In this document: positions 51,552-63,456 of the stretch, piece by piece
Numbering within the stretch: the first letter of the stretch is position 1
Layout: every line of letters starts with the position of its first letter
Origin: Strongyloides papillosus
Taxonomy: Eukaryota; Nematoda; Chromadorea; Rhabditida; Strongyloididae
Reading direction: 5' to 3'
DNA length: 64,000 nucleotides
Assembly (NCBI GenBank): GCA_005656395.1
Contig: SRSI01000078.1
Span: forward strand, 1,984,001 to 2,048,000
Notes under the pieces: model-generated
Told to the model about the DNA's origin: nothing
Seen by the model: only the letters and a program-made list of their open reading frames with translations
The model's database searches: none
Translations under genes and position numbers: made by a program

Positions 51552-52842
51552 ATATTAGGTTGTTCAATTGAAAATGTCGCTTTTTAGATCATCAAAATTT
51601 AAATAATCTTAACTTTCTTATACATTCACGTATCGCTACAAGATATATACCATCTTGTAGAGCAAATCGAGGACTATCATTGTCGTCTTTTTGCATTTTG
51701 TTAAGCAATTATTAAAAAGTTGCTATTACTCTAAAAAGAAGTTACGTCAAAAATGGATTTCCGACTAATTTACTTGTACGAGTTCAAACTTGGCCAAGTA
51801 GCAGCCAATACTTCAAGGAAAATAAATAAAGCATTTGGTCAAAGGTCCACTAACAAACGAACCATACAACGTTGGTTCCAGAAATTTCGCAATAGAGATA
51901 TAAGTCTTCAATGATAGGAGGATTTTCATGGAATAAATGTTCTTGAGAACGAAAAAATAAAAAAAATGGTGGAACATAATCCAAGAATAACTGTTCGGAA
52001 GCTCACAGGGAAATTGAATGTCAGTGTTGGAACTGTATCCAACTACTTAAAATCCATAAATATGAAGAAAAAAGTAGATTCTTACATATCCCATGATTAT
52101 AATCCCGACCAATGTTTTAGAAGCATGTAAACTTGTTATTCTTTGATTCAGAGGAACAAAAATGATCCGTTTTTAAAAAAGATTGTAACGTACGATGAAA
52201 AATAGATTATGTTTGACAATTGTAAGAGGTTATCGCAATGGGTGGGCAAAAATGAGAGCCCTAAAAACTTCCCGAAACTCAGGCATTCAAATAAGAAGGT
52301 AATCCTAATTATTTGGTGAAATTGTGATGGAATCATCCATCATAAGTATCTAAATCCTAGAGAAACTATGACTGCAGACATATACTGTAAGGAAGAAGAA
52401 GAAAGGCGTAAGAAATTATTTGTTCTGAAGCCTGCATTAGTCAACAAAAGAGGTTCAATATTACTCCATGATAATGCTAAACCTCATGTTTCAAAAACGA
52501 CAGTGCCGAAGCTTAAAGAATTGGAATGTGAAACTCTGCCACATCCTCCTTATTCACCGGACTTGTCTCCAACAGATTATCATTTATTCAGGGAATTAAA
52601 GCTTTATTTGCGGTAGAAGAAATTCATCAAATCTGATGACCTGAAAAATGACGTCTTGAAGTTTTTAGATTCTAGAGACCGGAGTTTTTTTCAAATGGCA
52701 TAAATAAACTTGTATCACGTTGGCAACAATGTGCTGATTCCAACGGCATTTATTTCAAATAAAAATATCAATTTTTGACTAAGTTATGACATTTTAAAAT
52801 TGACTGTCAAAAAGCGACATTTTCAATTAAACAACCTAATAT
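51552..52842 (+). mobile_element. mariner (DD34D) DNA transposon, 1,291 bp
   Basis: Terminal inverted repeats of about 30 bp: the left starts ATATTAGGTTGTTCAATTG and continues AAAATGTCGCTTTTT; the right is its complement with about one mismatch. Both ends are flanked by TA (51550-51551 and 52843-52844), the mariner target duplication. The size is that of a full-length element. The transposase inside is broken. Confidence 0.93.
51753..52762 (+). pseudogene. mariner transposase pseudogene
   Basis: Translation from MDFRLIYLYEFKLGQVAANT shows the paired-type DNA-binding domain (TNKRTIQRWFQKFRNRD), then ITVRKLTGKLNVSVGTVSNY-like sequence. The catalytic Asp context TYDEK is followed by a stop where mariners have Trp, then come LNPRETMTADIYCKE, ILLHDNAKPH (second Asp) and HPPYSPDLSPTDYHLF (third Asp), the mariner DD34D signature. 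In-frame stops occur near 51913, after DEK, after LKLYLR and elsewhere, with at least one frameshift, so it is dead. Its end is ADSNGIYFK and TAA at 52760-52762. Confidence 0.92.
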
Positions 52843-52999
52843 TATGGAAATATAACAACGTTTGGTTAAGTTGTAGTACAAAAAGTGACGACCATACTGG
52901 AAAAAAAATTTTAAAAGTCAATTAGACATAGTGTAGTGATAACTTGACTAAAACAAATAAAGTTACATTTGCTATATAAACTAACTTAAAAAGTAAGTA

Positions 53000-53492
53000 C
53001 AGTGGACTCTCGATTATCCGAACCTCGATTAACCGAACTCTCGGTTAACCGAACGGAGTAATTTTTACAAAAATTTATAAATTTAAAATTTTATACATAA
53101 AAAATATTCAATTAATTACTTTAGACAAAGAGATGCTTTCTTTTGTACATGTGTAAAATATATAAAGTACTGATTTTAAATAAAACATCTATAAAATTCC
53201 AATTTTTTCGAATTAATAAGACAGCTATGTATTAAGAAATTAGAAAAAACTTAGTTTCAAAAAGACAATCTAACTTAACTCAAAAAAAGGGATTTCTTTA
53301 AGACTAAATAATTTTTTGCTTCGTATATTTATTAAAAAAATTGACATTTAATATCTATACCGATATGCAATGAGTTATTTTCTATGTAAAAATTGGAAAT
53401 TATATTTTTTTTATTCATGTTCGATTATCCGAAATTTTAGTTATCCGAACTACCCTTGGTCCTGAGGGGTTCGGATAATCGAGAGTCTACTG
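53000..53492. mobile_element. pogo/Tigger-like MITE, 493 bp
   Basis: The ends are CAGTGGACTCTCGATTATCC on the left and the complement of CAGTAGACTCTCGATTATCC on the right, flanked by TA on each side (52998-52999, 53493-53494). Extra internal copies of the CTCGATTAACCGAAC/ATTATCCGAA motif lie just inside both ends. Such CAGT...ATCCGAAC ends and a TA target are typical of pogo/Tigger elements. No ORF, so non-autonomous. Confidence 0.88.
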
Positions 53493-54656
53493 TACTTACA
53501 CTCTTCATTTATTAGTAATAAAAAATTATATTAGTTCGAATGTTAACTTTTTCAATCTTGTTTTATTTTTTCGTGAAAATCGATTTTGTCATTAGCATAA
53601 CGTTCCTTAAAGTTTATCAATTTTTATAAAAAATAATCATTAAAATTATTTTTTTCAAATTAGAAGAAAAAAGTTCGCAAATACTTTTGAATGAAATTGT
53701 CGAAGTTATTTCCAATAAGCATTACCTTTTTGGATATTTTTTGTATATTTTTGTTGTCGTGTTAACTATTCTAAAAGTTAGTGAAAAGAATTGGTTTAAA
53801 AGATATTTTAAAAACAGAATACAGGAAAAAAGAAAATTTTTTTATTTTTAGGATTGATTAACTACTACCTAAGTTGTTAACCAAAGTGTGATTGAAGTTT
53901 TTACTTAAAAATTTTGTAGTATAATGTGCCAAAAAAATAAACGAAACAATGTGGAGACACTGCTTTCGTCTAATTTACAAAAAAAATAAAGTGAGAGTAT
54001 CTTGATTACAAAATGAACATAATATTATATTTATACTTTAAAATTAGACAAAGTTATTAATATAAAACTCTTATAAACTTAACAAAATTTGTTTTCTAAA
54101 ATCTATTAAGTTTTTTTTTCAATTTTACAATGTTTTGAAAAGCATAAATTATCCATTAAATTAATTTAAAATTTAGTAAAATTAACGATAACTAAGTTAA
54201 TAAATATGTTTAATGTTCCTTCAATTGGCTTATATTTATTATGTATAAAACATAACTGAAAGTTAGAAATCAAATTTAGTAAAACAGACAAAACACGGTA
54301 TGCCGATAAAGCAAGCGTTTATAATGTAATGGTCATTCTATTATTATTAAAGTTAAACATTAAAAAGATTTTACATAAAGCTAATATTTAACTATTAATT
54401 TGCGCTAAATGGTTTTTTTATAATTCTTAGACTTCTTAAAACAACTTCTATTATAGTATCTACCCACATTCTTTTAGAAGAAAGTTTATTGATTTTAAAT
54501 TCTTTATACAATAAATCTTTTGTTTTTTTTTAAAGCAGTCACCGAAAGAAGAAAAGACCACAGGGATAAACATACATTCATATCCAATTTTTTTTTACGG
54601 CATCCACATAAATTGTTGTTTTAGGTTGTTTAAGAATTTTCTAATAACTGCTATTG

Positions 54657-54851
54657 TTAACTCAGCCGTTCAATTCCAAGTATATTTGACTTTTTTATAT
54701 TCTCCATTTGCTTCATATTTAAAAAGAAACTAACTACGAAATTAAAAAAAGTAGGAATTTCTGCGTTGCTTGTCAATGAAAACCATATCAGGACTACTAC
54801 CAACAACTTGGAATAACAGAGGATAAGGTGTATCAATGTAATGGTCAGCAT
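54657..54851 (-). pseudogene. Possible LINE C-terminal tail relic
   Basis: With one frame change, the minus strand reads about as PDMVFIDKQRRNSYFFNFVV, then KQMENIKKSNILGIERL. This resembles the PDI..IDK....IIDI....D and EEKIEKYQDL-type C-terminus of some non-LTR retroelement proteins. It is short and frame-broken, so the call is tentative. Confidence 0.35.
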
Positions 54852-55390
54852 ATTTGTCTTTTAAGCGAGTTATTTAGTTCGATTTCCGATAAACACATGA
54901 CATCATTTATGGAAGAATGTTTTATTTTATCCACTAACATTAACTTTTTTATTTTTTTATGAGTTTTTGTGCCTTTATTTGATATTTTCAAATATAATTA
55001 CTTTGCTCTGGTTAGAATTGTATTAAAATTATCGATAAAAAAATGAAGATTTTTCTATTATAAAAAAATAAATAATTATTAAACTACAATTGCTTTTCTA
55101 TACACATTAGTTTTGTTATATTGTTAAAAATAAATATGTAACGAAAACCAAGAACATAACTGATTACAATTTAGAAAATTTTATTTCTAATGCAGCGCTA
55201 TGTAAAAAATAATTTTTATCTATTTTAATTAAATTACAACATTTAATACATGAAATTTAAGATTACAACTCTTTAAAGACACTATTTTTTATGAAAATAT
55301 TCGAAAAAATGTCTTTAGAGAGGGATTTCTGGAGAAACTCTATTTTATCAGAAATGTCTCTACTAATATAGTGTACTGGGGAGTTAATCT

Positions 55391-55538
55391 TCACCTCAAG
55401 GTGATGCTTCAAAAAGCATTCACACATTGAGGTAATGGTTTCTTTGCTATAAATGTGCATTTTGAAGAATCGCATCCTCCTCTATAGGTGATGATTTAGT
55501 ATTTACACAAAAAGTGCGATATCGTCACCTTGAGGTGA
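55391..55538. repeat. Short inverted repeat (14 bp arms) beside the tRNA-like relic
   Basis: tcacctcaaggtga at 55391-55404 and its reverse complement tcaccttgaggtga at 55525-55538; each is itself nearly palindromic. A partial third copy (cacattgaggtaatgg) lies at about 55422. Possibly the edges of a small element; no mechanism assigned. Confidence 0.5.
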
Positions 55539-55544
55539 GCATTT

Positions 55545-55611
55545 TATTCTGAGTGTGGTGAGTATTCACAATTGTCTGGTGCAAGGCCGCAGTTTGATTC
55601 CGCACCAGATA
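55545..55611 (+). pseudogene. tRNA-Asp(GTC)-like relic or tRNA-derived SINE head
   Basis: GTGGTGAGTATTCAC followed by TTGTC at the anticodon position (GTC 55574-55576), then GCAGTTTGATTCCGC as a T-arm/B-box. This follows the order of eukaryotic tRNA-Asp (…GTGGTGAGTAT…, GTC, GGTTCGATTCC). The anticodon stem pairs poorly and the acceptor stem is not convincing, so it is not a working tRNA. It may be a decayed tRNA gene or the promoter region of a tRNA-derived SINE. Confidence 0.4.
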
Positions 55612-56471
55612 GTATTTTTCGTATTTTTAACCCTAAATTGAAGTTTGGAGTCATTTAAACTTCGATTTTTAAATTTATTCTTTTATGAAAATAGAATCAA
55701 AAATTATACTTATTTTCGGCTTTAATAACCAATTTTGTCCTTTTTAATGATTTTGTACATATAGTATCCAAAGTTGTAGAAATACATAACTTAAAATCCA
55801 TAAGATTACAAAACAAAGTCGCAACCATTAATGTAAAAATTTTAGTATAAAAGATAGGGTACAAAATAATTTTTTATCACTTGTTATGGAATATAAATAT
55901 AATACACACACATATAAATATATGGTTTATTAACAACCGAGAATGCCCGGTTATCATCTATTTTCTTTTACTTTTATAATATTCAATAATAGATAAGAAA
56001 TATATAAATTATTTAGATAGTCTTCTGTCTTCAGTCTTGATTATTGATATTCTTTCATTTATTATTTTTATTTGGATCAATTTCCATTACACACTATATA
56101 TAGTAATATTTATTAAAACAACATTTTAGGTGTGTTAAAGTTATTTTAGGCATAAAATACTTTATATACGCGATATTGAAAATCACATTTTCCAGATGAC
56201 TGTAATCAGTATCTTTATGCAACCATACTCTTTTTTTAACCTTTTATAACTCTTTTCATTTACTTGGTCATACTTATCAGACTATTCGAAATTTATAAGT
56301 ATTTCATTCTTATTTTTAAAAAGCTTATATAATTTTATATTTTCATAAGAGTAAATTTATAATAAAAAATAATATAAACATTATAATTAATTGATATCAA
56401 AATTTATATTAAATCACGAATTTTTATGAATTATGGAAACACGCTTTATCTAGTATAAATTACAATGTTTC

Positions 56472-59400
56472 AGAATTTACAATTTATTCAATAGGAAATT
56501 TATTGTGATACTTCTATTACTTCATCATAACCCATAAAAACTTCATTTATTGTTAAGTTTAATTAATTTCGCTTGTATAATTTTTGGGAATTACAAATTG
56601 CAATTTGTTCTTGTTTTTGAATTGTTTAAATGTTAATTCAAAATGAAATTTAATTAAAAATTTCTAAATATTATCATTAGAAGTCATTTCTGACTTCATT
56701 CCAAAATTTTGGACAATTATGGACAATGAAGAATCTACTTCAGAATTTAATACTTACCTCTAATTTAATCAATTAATCGAACGTCTTTATAATAATCACA
56801 AACCACATTTTTATTTTTTCACTCACTTATACTCTATATTCTGGTTGATACAGACCTTACGATCCTACGTAAATTTATATAAAAATGTTTACAATTCTTG
56901 CGTAGAACATATAAAAGTTAATACAAAATTATTTTTATGTGAAATATAGCAAACTACGAAAATTACAGTGCATAAATTTGGCAACTATAGCGTACAATAT
57001 TCATGTTAATAGTTCTATAAAGCAATATTTAAAATATAGTTAATTTTTGTTTTCTATTGGCTTTTCAAATGTAATAAATTTTATGAAATTTCCAAAATCA
57101 TTCAACGGATATTTTTGTATGAAAATGTGGTAAAAACTAAAAAACGCTTACATTTTTTTTGTTTTCTCAAAATTATGAATAAAGTTTTTAAATAATTGAT
57201 AAATTGTATGTAAATATTTTTATTAGTTGGAATTAGACCAATCTCACACTGAAAAAAATTATTCGTCTATTAACTAAAAAAATACATTTTATATACATTT
57301 TGAATTTACAGTCTTTTATAAAGAATGTATTTTAAATTTTAAAATACATTCTGTTTATGTAAAAAATTTAAAAATTTGTTCTTAACATGTTCATAGATAT
57401 TTGTAGCGACTGATTAAAATGCACAGTAAAAAATGTATGAATTTTAATTTTTAAAACGATAGACATTTAGTATATATAATGCATACATGGTTTCTAAAGA
57501 AAATAAGTACATTTTTATTTTTTAAATTAAAAACAATTTGTATAATTAATGTATAAATGGCTTATTGAAAAAAATGAGTATGTTTTTATTTTTTTGATAC
57601 AAAATTTTACGTATTTTACAAATCATTTATTATAAAAAATTTTATAATTTCTAATATTCATGTGTTAGCATACTCTATGATATTTATGATAATATATATA
57701 ACAAATAAAAACTCTGTTATAAAACTTTTTACATAGTTTTGTATGTAGATAAGTATGGAACATCATTATTTGATAATTATTTTGTATGACTATCTTTTGC
57801 TTCAAAGTTCAAATGGTAAAATATAATACATTTCATATAAATTTGTTTTTATTATTTTAACTATTATTTAAACAGATTAAGACATTATAGTTAAAAGAAA
57901 CATTATATAGAAAGACATAAAACAAAATGAAGCAAAATAATCAAAACAAAAAAAATTTTTTTACTTTTTAAACAAAATTTCTCATCATTATCTATTACAA
58001 AGAATAGAAATAATAGAAAATAATACCCAATAATATTCAATATGGTATTTGATAAACTGTTTTACAATTTTAAGAAGGAAGTTGATATATGTATTTGATA
58101 ACTTTTAAGATAATTGATAAAAAATATTAAAGAAATTTTACTAAAATATAGAAATTTTGTTAATATATGATACACTAAAAGTTAGGGACTTTAATATATT
58201 TTTTAATTGTCTACTTGATTATTATTCTTTTTTCTTCATTGTTTTAAAATGATAAGCTATACTTTTTTCTTAAAAAAATTAGCACATTTGTTTTACCATG
58301 GGAAACCCATTGTTATTTCTTATTTTTGAAAGTTTAAATATATTCTTAAATTTTATCTAATCTATTTAAAAAAACATTTTGTACTTAAGTTAATACAATT
58401 TTATACATAAAATTTTTATATAAATTACGACCCATCTTTTCTATGCTTTATCTTTAAATGATCCTTTTTAGAATAACACTGAACTTCTTTAACAATATTT
58501 AAATGTAATTTTATTTTATTATTAATGTTTATTAACGTTCCAGCTTCAACCATTGATACATTTCTTGATATAATTATAACATCTTTAACTAAAGATTGAA
58601 CTGTTAAAATTGTATCTGATGTAGTATTACACTTTACATACAATTTTAACAGTTTTTCAGTAACTGTTTTGGATATTTCCTCTAGAGTTAATGTAAAACT
58701 ATCATTATGCCTACCATAAATTTCATTTAATAAAAATGAACTCATATCTAAAATTATATGTCTGCAAATAATAAATAAAATTTTAAACAATTTTAACAAA
58801 TATTGTTTAACATTGATAAAGAAAAAAAATATTTAAATTAAAAACACATTGTAATGTAGTGTTCAGAAGACAAAGCATATTAGTTAATTATAAAATGCTA
58901 CGTTTATGCAAATAGAAATACTCTATAATTAAAAAAATGATTAATTTTTTGTTTAAAACAATACTACAAATCATGATGTCAAATAATGTATTTTTTATAT
59001 AAAAATGTTTGATTGGTTTTAATACCAATTACATTACATTTACCACAAAAATTAAATTTTCTTTTTAAAAAACTGTATGTAAAATTTTGAAAAATAATTA
59101 CAATAAATTTTATGATTAAAATTATGCATTTTACAATTTGCTTTCCACATATTTTTTAAAATTAAATGCAAAATTTAAAAACTAACAATTTTTTTCAGTG
59201 CATGAAATAAAATAAATTGAAAATGAATTTAAAGTTTAAATAGATATCTAGTTAAATGTGATTCACTGTTTCTCATGATCTCGAAACGAAACTTTAAGAA
59301 TAACTGGTGAATTTTTATAAAAATTTTGGTGGTATTTCGAATTACTTAAATCTCATAAAATTATGTCAATGAATTTATGTTGTTGGTACAGAATTTTTGA

Positions 59401-59658
59401 AGATTTGGAATCAACACAATATATAAACCATTTTTTATATTTTCTCGAGGTTTTTTTTGTAAATTTAATAAAAATATTTTTAAAAAACTAGTGTAACTTT
59501 TATATAATAATTTAAATACTGCTAATTTCATAGTATTCAGTATAATTGATTCACAATATATATCAAATTATACAGAATTCTATAGAGAGCTTTTTGAAGA
59601 AAAGTACATCGATATTGAAAAACTAAGAAAACAATGTTTATTCTGTTTTTTTATAGAT
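56472..59658 (-). repeat. Right arm of 12 kb palindrome (3,187 bp)
   Basis: Reverse complement of 47680-50866, carrying the second copy of the 106-aa gene with an identical predicted protein. Conservation is equally high in coding and non-coding parts, so the identity reflects recent duplication, gene conversion or assembly duplication rather than selection on the protein. Confidence 0.95.
58425..58745 (-). CDS. Small TAF13-like (TFIID-18 family?) protein, right-arm copy (106 aa)
   Basis: Exact mirror of the left-arm gene: ATG at 58745 and stop at 58425, with the same two upstream 3' splice-site candidates (tttgcag and ataattttag) and an identical protein. The two copies are transcribed toward each other across the spacer. 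Both copies lack stops or frameshifts in a region where every transposase is broken, which argues that the gene is, or was until recently, functional. Functional assignment is as tentative as for the other copy. Confidence 0.6.
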   Translation of the reverse strand: MSSFLLNEIYGRHNDSFTLTLEEISKTVTEKLLKLYVKCNTTSDTILTVQSLVKDVIIISRNVSMVEAGTLININNKIKLHLNIVKEVQCYSKKDHLKIKHRKDGS

Positions 59659-60349
59659 TTTATTATTTAATTACGACATTTTCGACAAAAAAAAATGATC
59701 TCTTAACAATATTTTTTACAATAAAAAACAAATTTTAAACATAAAATTGTACTACAAGAATACTTTTCGTTGTAATAACTTTACTAGATTTTATCAATTT
59801 AAAATTAAATATTATTTATTTTTACTAACAATAGAATTCCAATATTTAGTGTTATTTATTTAATTGGTTGCACGATTATTAGTTTTATAAATTATATTAA
59901 ACAAAAAAATGGAAGCTTGACATTTATTTTAAAAAATTAATCTATCAGGAAATATATTTTTGCTAACAAATTTGTTGGTAAACATATATTACATTTAATT
60001 GATCAAATTAAAATTTATTTTTCGATAAATAAAAATCTCAACATTCTTTTTAATTTACAAATTCATGACATATATTCATTGTAATATTTCAAACTATAGT
60101 TTATCTTGGAATTCACTCTTTTGACTAGCTAGTGAGAGGTGGTTTTTATATTTCTCTCTTATTTTTAAAAGAATACAATAAATAAAACATCTATTATTGA
60201 AATGTCTGATAATAATAGTATAAACTAGACTGACTTTATTATAAAAAACAGGGATATTTATAAAGTAAATAATATTCTAAATATGAATAAAAATAGAAAT
60301 ATATTTAAATTTATTATTTTAATATTTGAATATTACAATTATTTACTGT
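59659..60349. other. Spacer between palindrome and LINE
   Basis: 0.7 kb of A+T-rich DNA with no gene recognised. Confidence 0.55.
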
Positions 60350-60525
60350 AGTTGAGAATCCTCCGATACTAAGCTGATTGTGGTGATTTCTAACAGCTAA
60401 AGAGCTAATCGTAGATGCTATATAGATGAAAACTATATTAGTGGTGTAATATAACTGATCTGATATTGAAAATTGATACTACTTTTTCCGGGAAAAATTT
60501 TGATGACAATTGTTATTTGTAAATA

Positions 60526-61634
60526 ATGATGACTTTAAACTTAGCAACAATCGATGTAAGAGGTATTAAGGCTTATCCAATAAGAAATAATCTTATGAAG
60601 GAACTGTGTCACAACGAGATTGATATTACTATAATTACCGAAACCAAAGTGAAAAAGGCATTTCGGAGAAATGTGAAACTTCTCTAATTTCATGTGGTAA
60701 AAGCAGTGAAAAATGTATTGGTGGTGTGGAATTTGCAATTTCCAATGAAAACATCATAAAGCATATTAAAGTTATTGAACATATTAACTTTAGATTAAGC
60801 TACATGATAGTAAATATTGAGAAAAGGAAATCTCTAGGCATTATTGCAGTCTATGCGCCAACAAATTGCTATGATAATATAGATAAAGATGAATTTTATC
60901 TACAATTACACTCATTATATGCTAAAGTAAGACAAATGTCAATAGTAACAATCTTGGCAGGTGATTTTAATGGAACAATTGATAGCCAAATAATACCAAA
61001 AATAAAGGGGAGGTATTCATATGATGAACTAAACGATAACGGAGAGCGATTGATAAATTTCTGCACTCAAAATAGAATAAGCATAGTCAACTCATTTTTT
61101 AAGAAACGTTGGTGGAAGAAGTTTTCATGGATAAAATCCCAAAGCATTGAAGACAATATTAAGGGCAGACTCTGTGTTAAACAACTAGACTACTTTTTAT
61201 GCAACATGAAAAGGATTTTTACAGATGCAGAAACATGGAGCCATAAGAAATTTGATGCGACGGTTAGTGATCACAGACTAGTAAAAACGATAATTAAATT
61301 TCCGAAGAAACTCTGTGACTACACTAAAAAATCTAGATGCCTTCAGAAAAAAGTACTACATTACAACATTAACTATGAAAAATCACTGAGTGAAGTAGGT
61401 GAAAAAGAATTAATAATCCCATCAAATGAGTTGAAGAATGTCGAAAAAGAATATTCAAAGTTTATTAATGAAATTAAAAGAGTAACAAAGTTAGTTAAAG
61501 TGGAGAAACAAATTCCTAGTACAAGATACTCAGAACATGTTAAGTCCTTATTTAGTAATAGGAGAAAATTACTAAATTCTATTTCGTACAGTGATAACAA
61601 CGAAGATAAAAAGAAAGTAAAGTCAAGATTTTAA
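60526..61634 (+). pseudogene. LINE endonuclease domain (frame-broken)
   Basis: The first frame runs MMTLNLATIDVRGIKAYPIR to about 60680 (with IDITIITETKVKK, the conserved Glu). A frameshift then leads into CGKSSEKCIGGVEFAIS and a long open stretch to 61634. Apurinic/apyrimidinic-like endonuclease motifs seen: IIAVYAPTN, ILAGDFNGTI, QLDYFLCN and SDHRLVKT. The block ends at a stop after DKKKVKSRF, while the linker continues in another frame (LINKLIRETIKDEWN...). Confidence 0.85.
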
Positions 61635-61764
61635 TAGAAATTCGTCTGATTAATAAATTAATAAGAGAAACAATTAAAGATGAATGGAATTCACTTGTAC
61701 ATGATAGAATCAAAGAGGCCCTAGAAAATAACAAGAAAATTAAAAGTGTATTTAGAGTTTTGAA

Positions 61765-63456
61765 AGAAAGGAAGCACTACCAGTGAAAGTTGAAAATATC
61801 AATAAGTATCTGAATGACCTATACCTAATTAAACCCGAAGATAAAAAAAGACTGAAAGAATTAGAAATTAAAAGATTTATGAATAATGATATTACATTAC
61901 CTTTTCTAGAATCAGAAACAAGAGCAGCTATATATAGCTGTGGTAAAAATAAGATGAAAGGTGTTGATGGACTAAACGCCTATGATCTAAGATGTCTGGG
62001 TAACAAGGCTATAAGATATTTCACTCTAATCTGCAACATGTGCTTAAAACAGGTTTAACATCCATCTGAGTAGAAGACTGTAAAATGTCTTTTTTTGTAT
62101 AAGAAGAAAGGGAATAAAAATTGCTTATCATCATATAGACCTCTTAGCATATGTAGTCATGGGTACAAAATATATGCTAAAATGATTTTAAACAGAATTC
62201 AAAAGAAAATATTAAATGAAATATCAGAAACACAATTTGGGTTCAGACCAAATTACAGTTGTAGTGATGCAATAGTATGTTTGGAAAGCATATTTCATAC
62301 TCACCATACATATAAATTAAATTTACTAACAGCGTTACTAGATTTTCGAAAAGCGTATGATTTGGTATATAAAGAATATATTTGGTATAATCTTAATAAA
62401 ATTGGTATAGAAAAATCTTTAATACTGATTTTAAAAGATTTAAATGTAAACATCAAATATATAATAAATCCAGAATATGGAAGTGATATTACTATTTATC
62501 CATCAAGAGGTATTCGGCAGGGTTGTTTAATTAGTCCGCTATTATACAACTTCAATTTAGAAATGGCTATGAGAAATGCTTTTATGAATAATAATATGGT
62601 TTTTAAGTATGGTGTGAACATAACAGGCAGTAAAGTACCTAATTTGTGCTTCGCAGATGATACGTGTTTACTAGCCAATAGTTGGAATGATTTGAGCTTA
62701 ATGGTGGACAAATTTATTAAAGCTTGTCAACCTATGGGCATGGAATTAAATATGAATAAATGCAAAATTCTAATGAGCAAGGAGCTTTCAATTCAATATG
62801 AAAAGGATAAATATATTCCATTGAACTTGGCAGAAATGCAAGTTTCAAACGAAGAAGAATATTTAGGAAAAATGGTGTCTATTACGGAAAAAAGATGCTT
62901 TTTGAAACAAGTTAGAAATAGAGCTTGGAAAGCTTTCTACAGCATTAGAAAATTTCTCAATATTTCACTAAGGGCTAGAAAATTATTATTTGTAATTAGA
63001 ATAAGATCAAGCATGTGTTATGCAGCTCAATCATGGACTACAACACAAGCTGAAAGGAATAATCTTATATCGGTAGAGCGTAGTATAATTCGCAGATTAA
63101 AATTAATACCGGAAGATAAATGGTTGATTAAAGAGGAAGAGAATACCTTTAAGAAATTGTCAAATGAAGATATGTATAAGGAGATTGGTATATGTAATTT
63201 AAACCGTCATTTAGCCAAGCTTAAGATTAAATTCATATACAAAAAAGTTGACGAAAATGGTATTGTTCAAAGATGTTTATGTTGGTATCCTCATGGCACT
63301 AAGAAACGTATTGGCAGACCACGTGATTCTTACTTTGATTGTTTTAAAAGATCTAGATGTGTAGGAAAAGATAGTAACAATTTAACTATTACTCATTTAA
63401 TTAGACACAAGTATAATTTCATTCTTAATAACATTGTTCCCTATATTTATATATGA
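61765..63456 (+). pseudogene. LINE reverse transcriptase and C-terminal domain (frame-broken)
   Basis: The RT start reads KMKGVDGLNAYDLRCLG up to a stop near 62058. The frame resumes at YKKKGNKNCLSSYRPLSICS (about 62095) and stays open for 453 codons to 63456. RT motifs seen: RPLSI, FGFRPNYSCSDAI, ALLDFRKAYDLV (first catalytic Asp), RGIRQGCLISPLLYNF and the active site CFADDTCLLA. The C-terminal part has the usual RAWKAFYSIRKF, SSMCYAAQSW, ERSIIRRLKL and GRPRDSYFDCF patterns of such LINE proteins. Most of the RT is intact. Confidence 0.9.

Larger units (their letters stand above)
50867..56471. other. 5.6 kb spacer of the palindrome
   Basis: Single-copy within the window. It holds a mariner (51552-52842), a pogo-like MITE (53000-53492), a probable LINE tail relic (54657-54851) and a tRNA-like relic (55545-55611). 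The remaining stretches (50867-51551, 53495-54656, 55612-56471) are A+T-rich with no gene recognised. Confidence 0.8.

Noticed and set aside
55545..55611. Functional tRNA-Asp
   Set aside because: Anticodon-stem and acceptor pairing are poor, so it is listed only as a relic.
47680..59658. Palindrome considered as two transposon copies in opposite orientation
   Set aside because: The arm ends do not form terminal inverted repeats within one arm, and no convincing target duplication or transposase is found in the arm.
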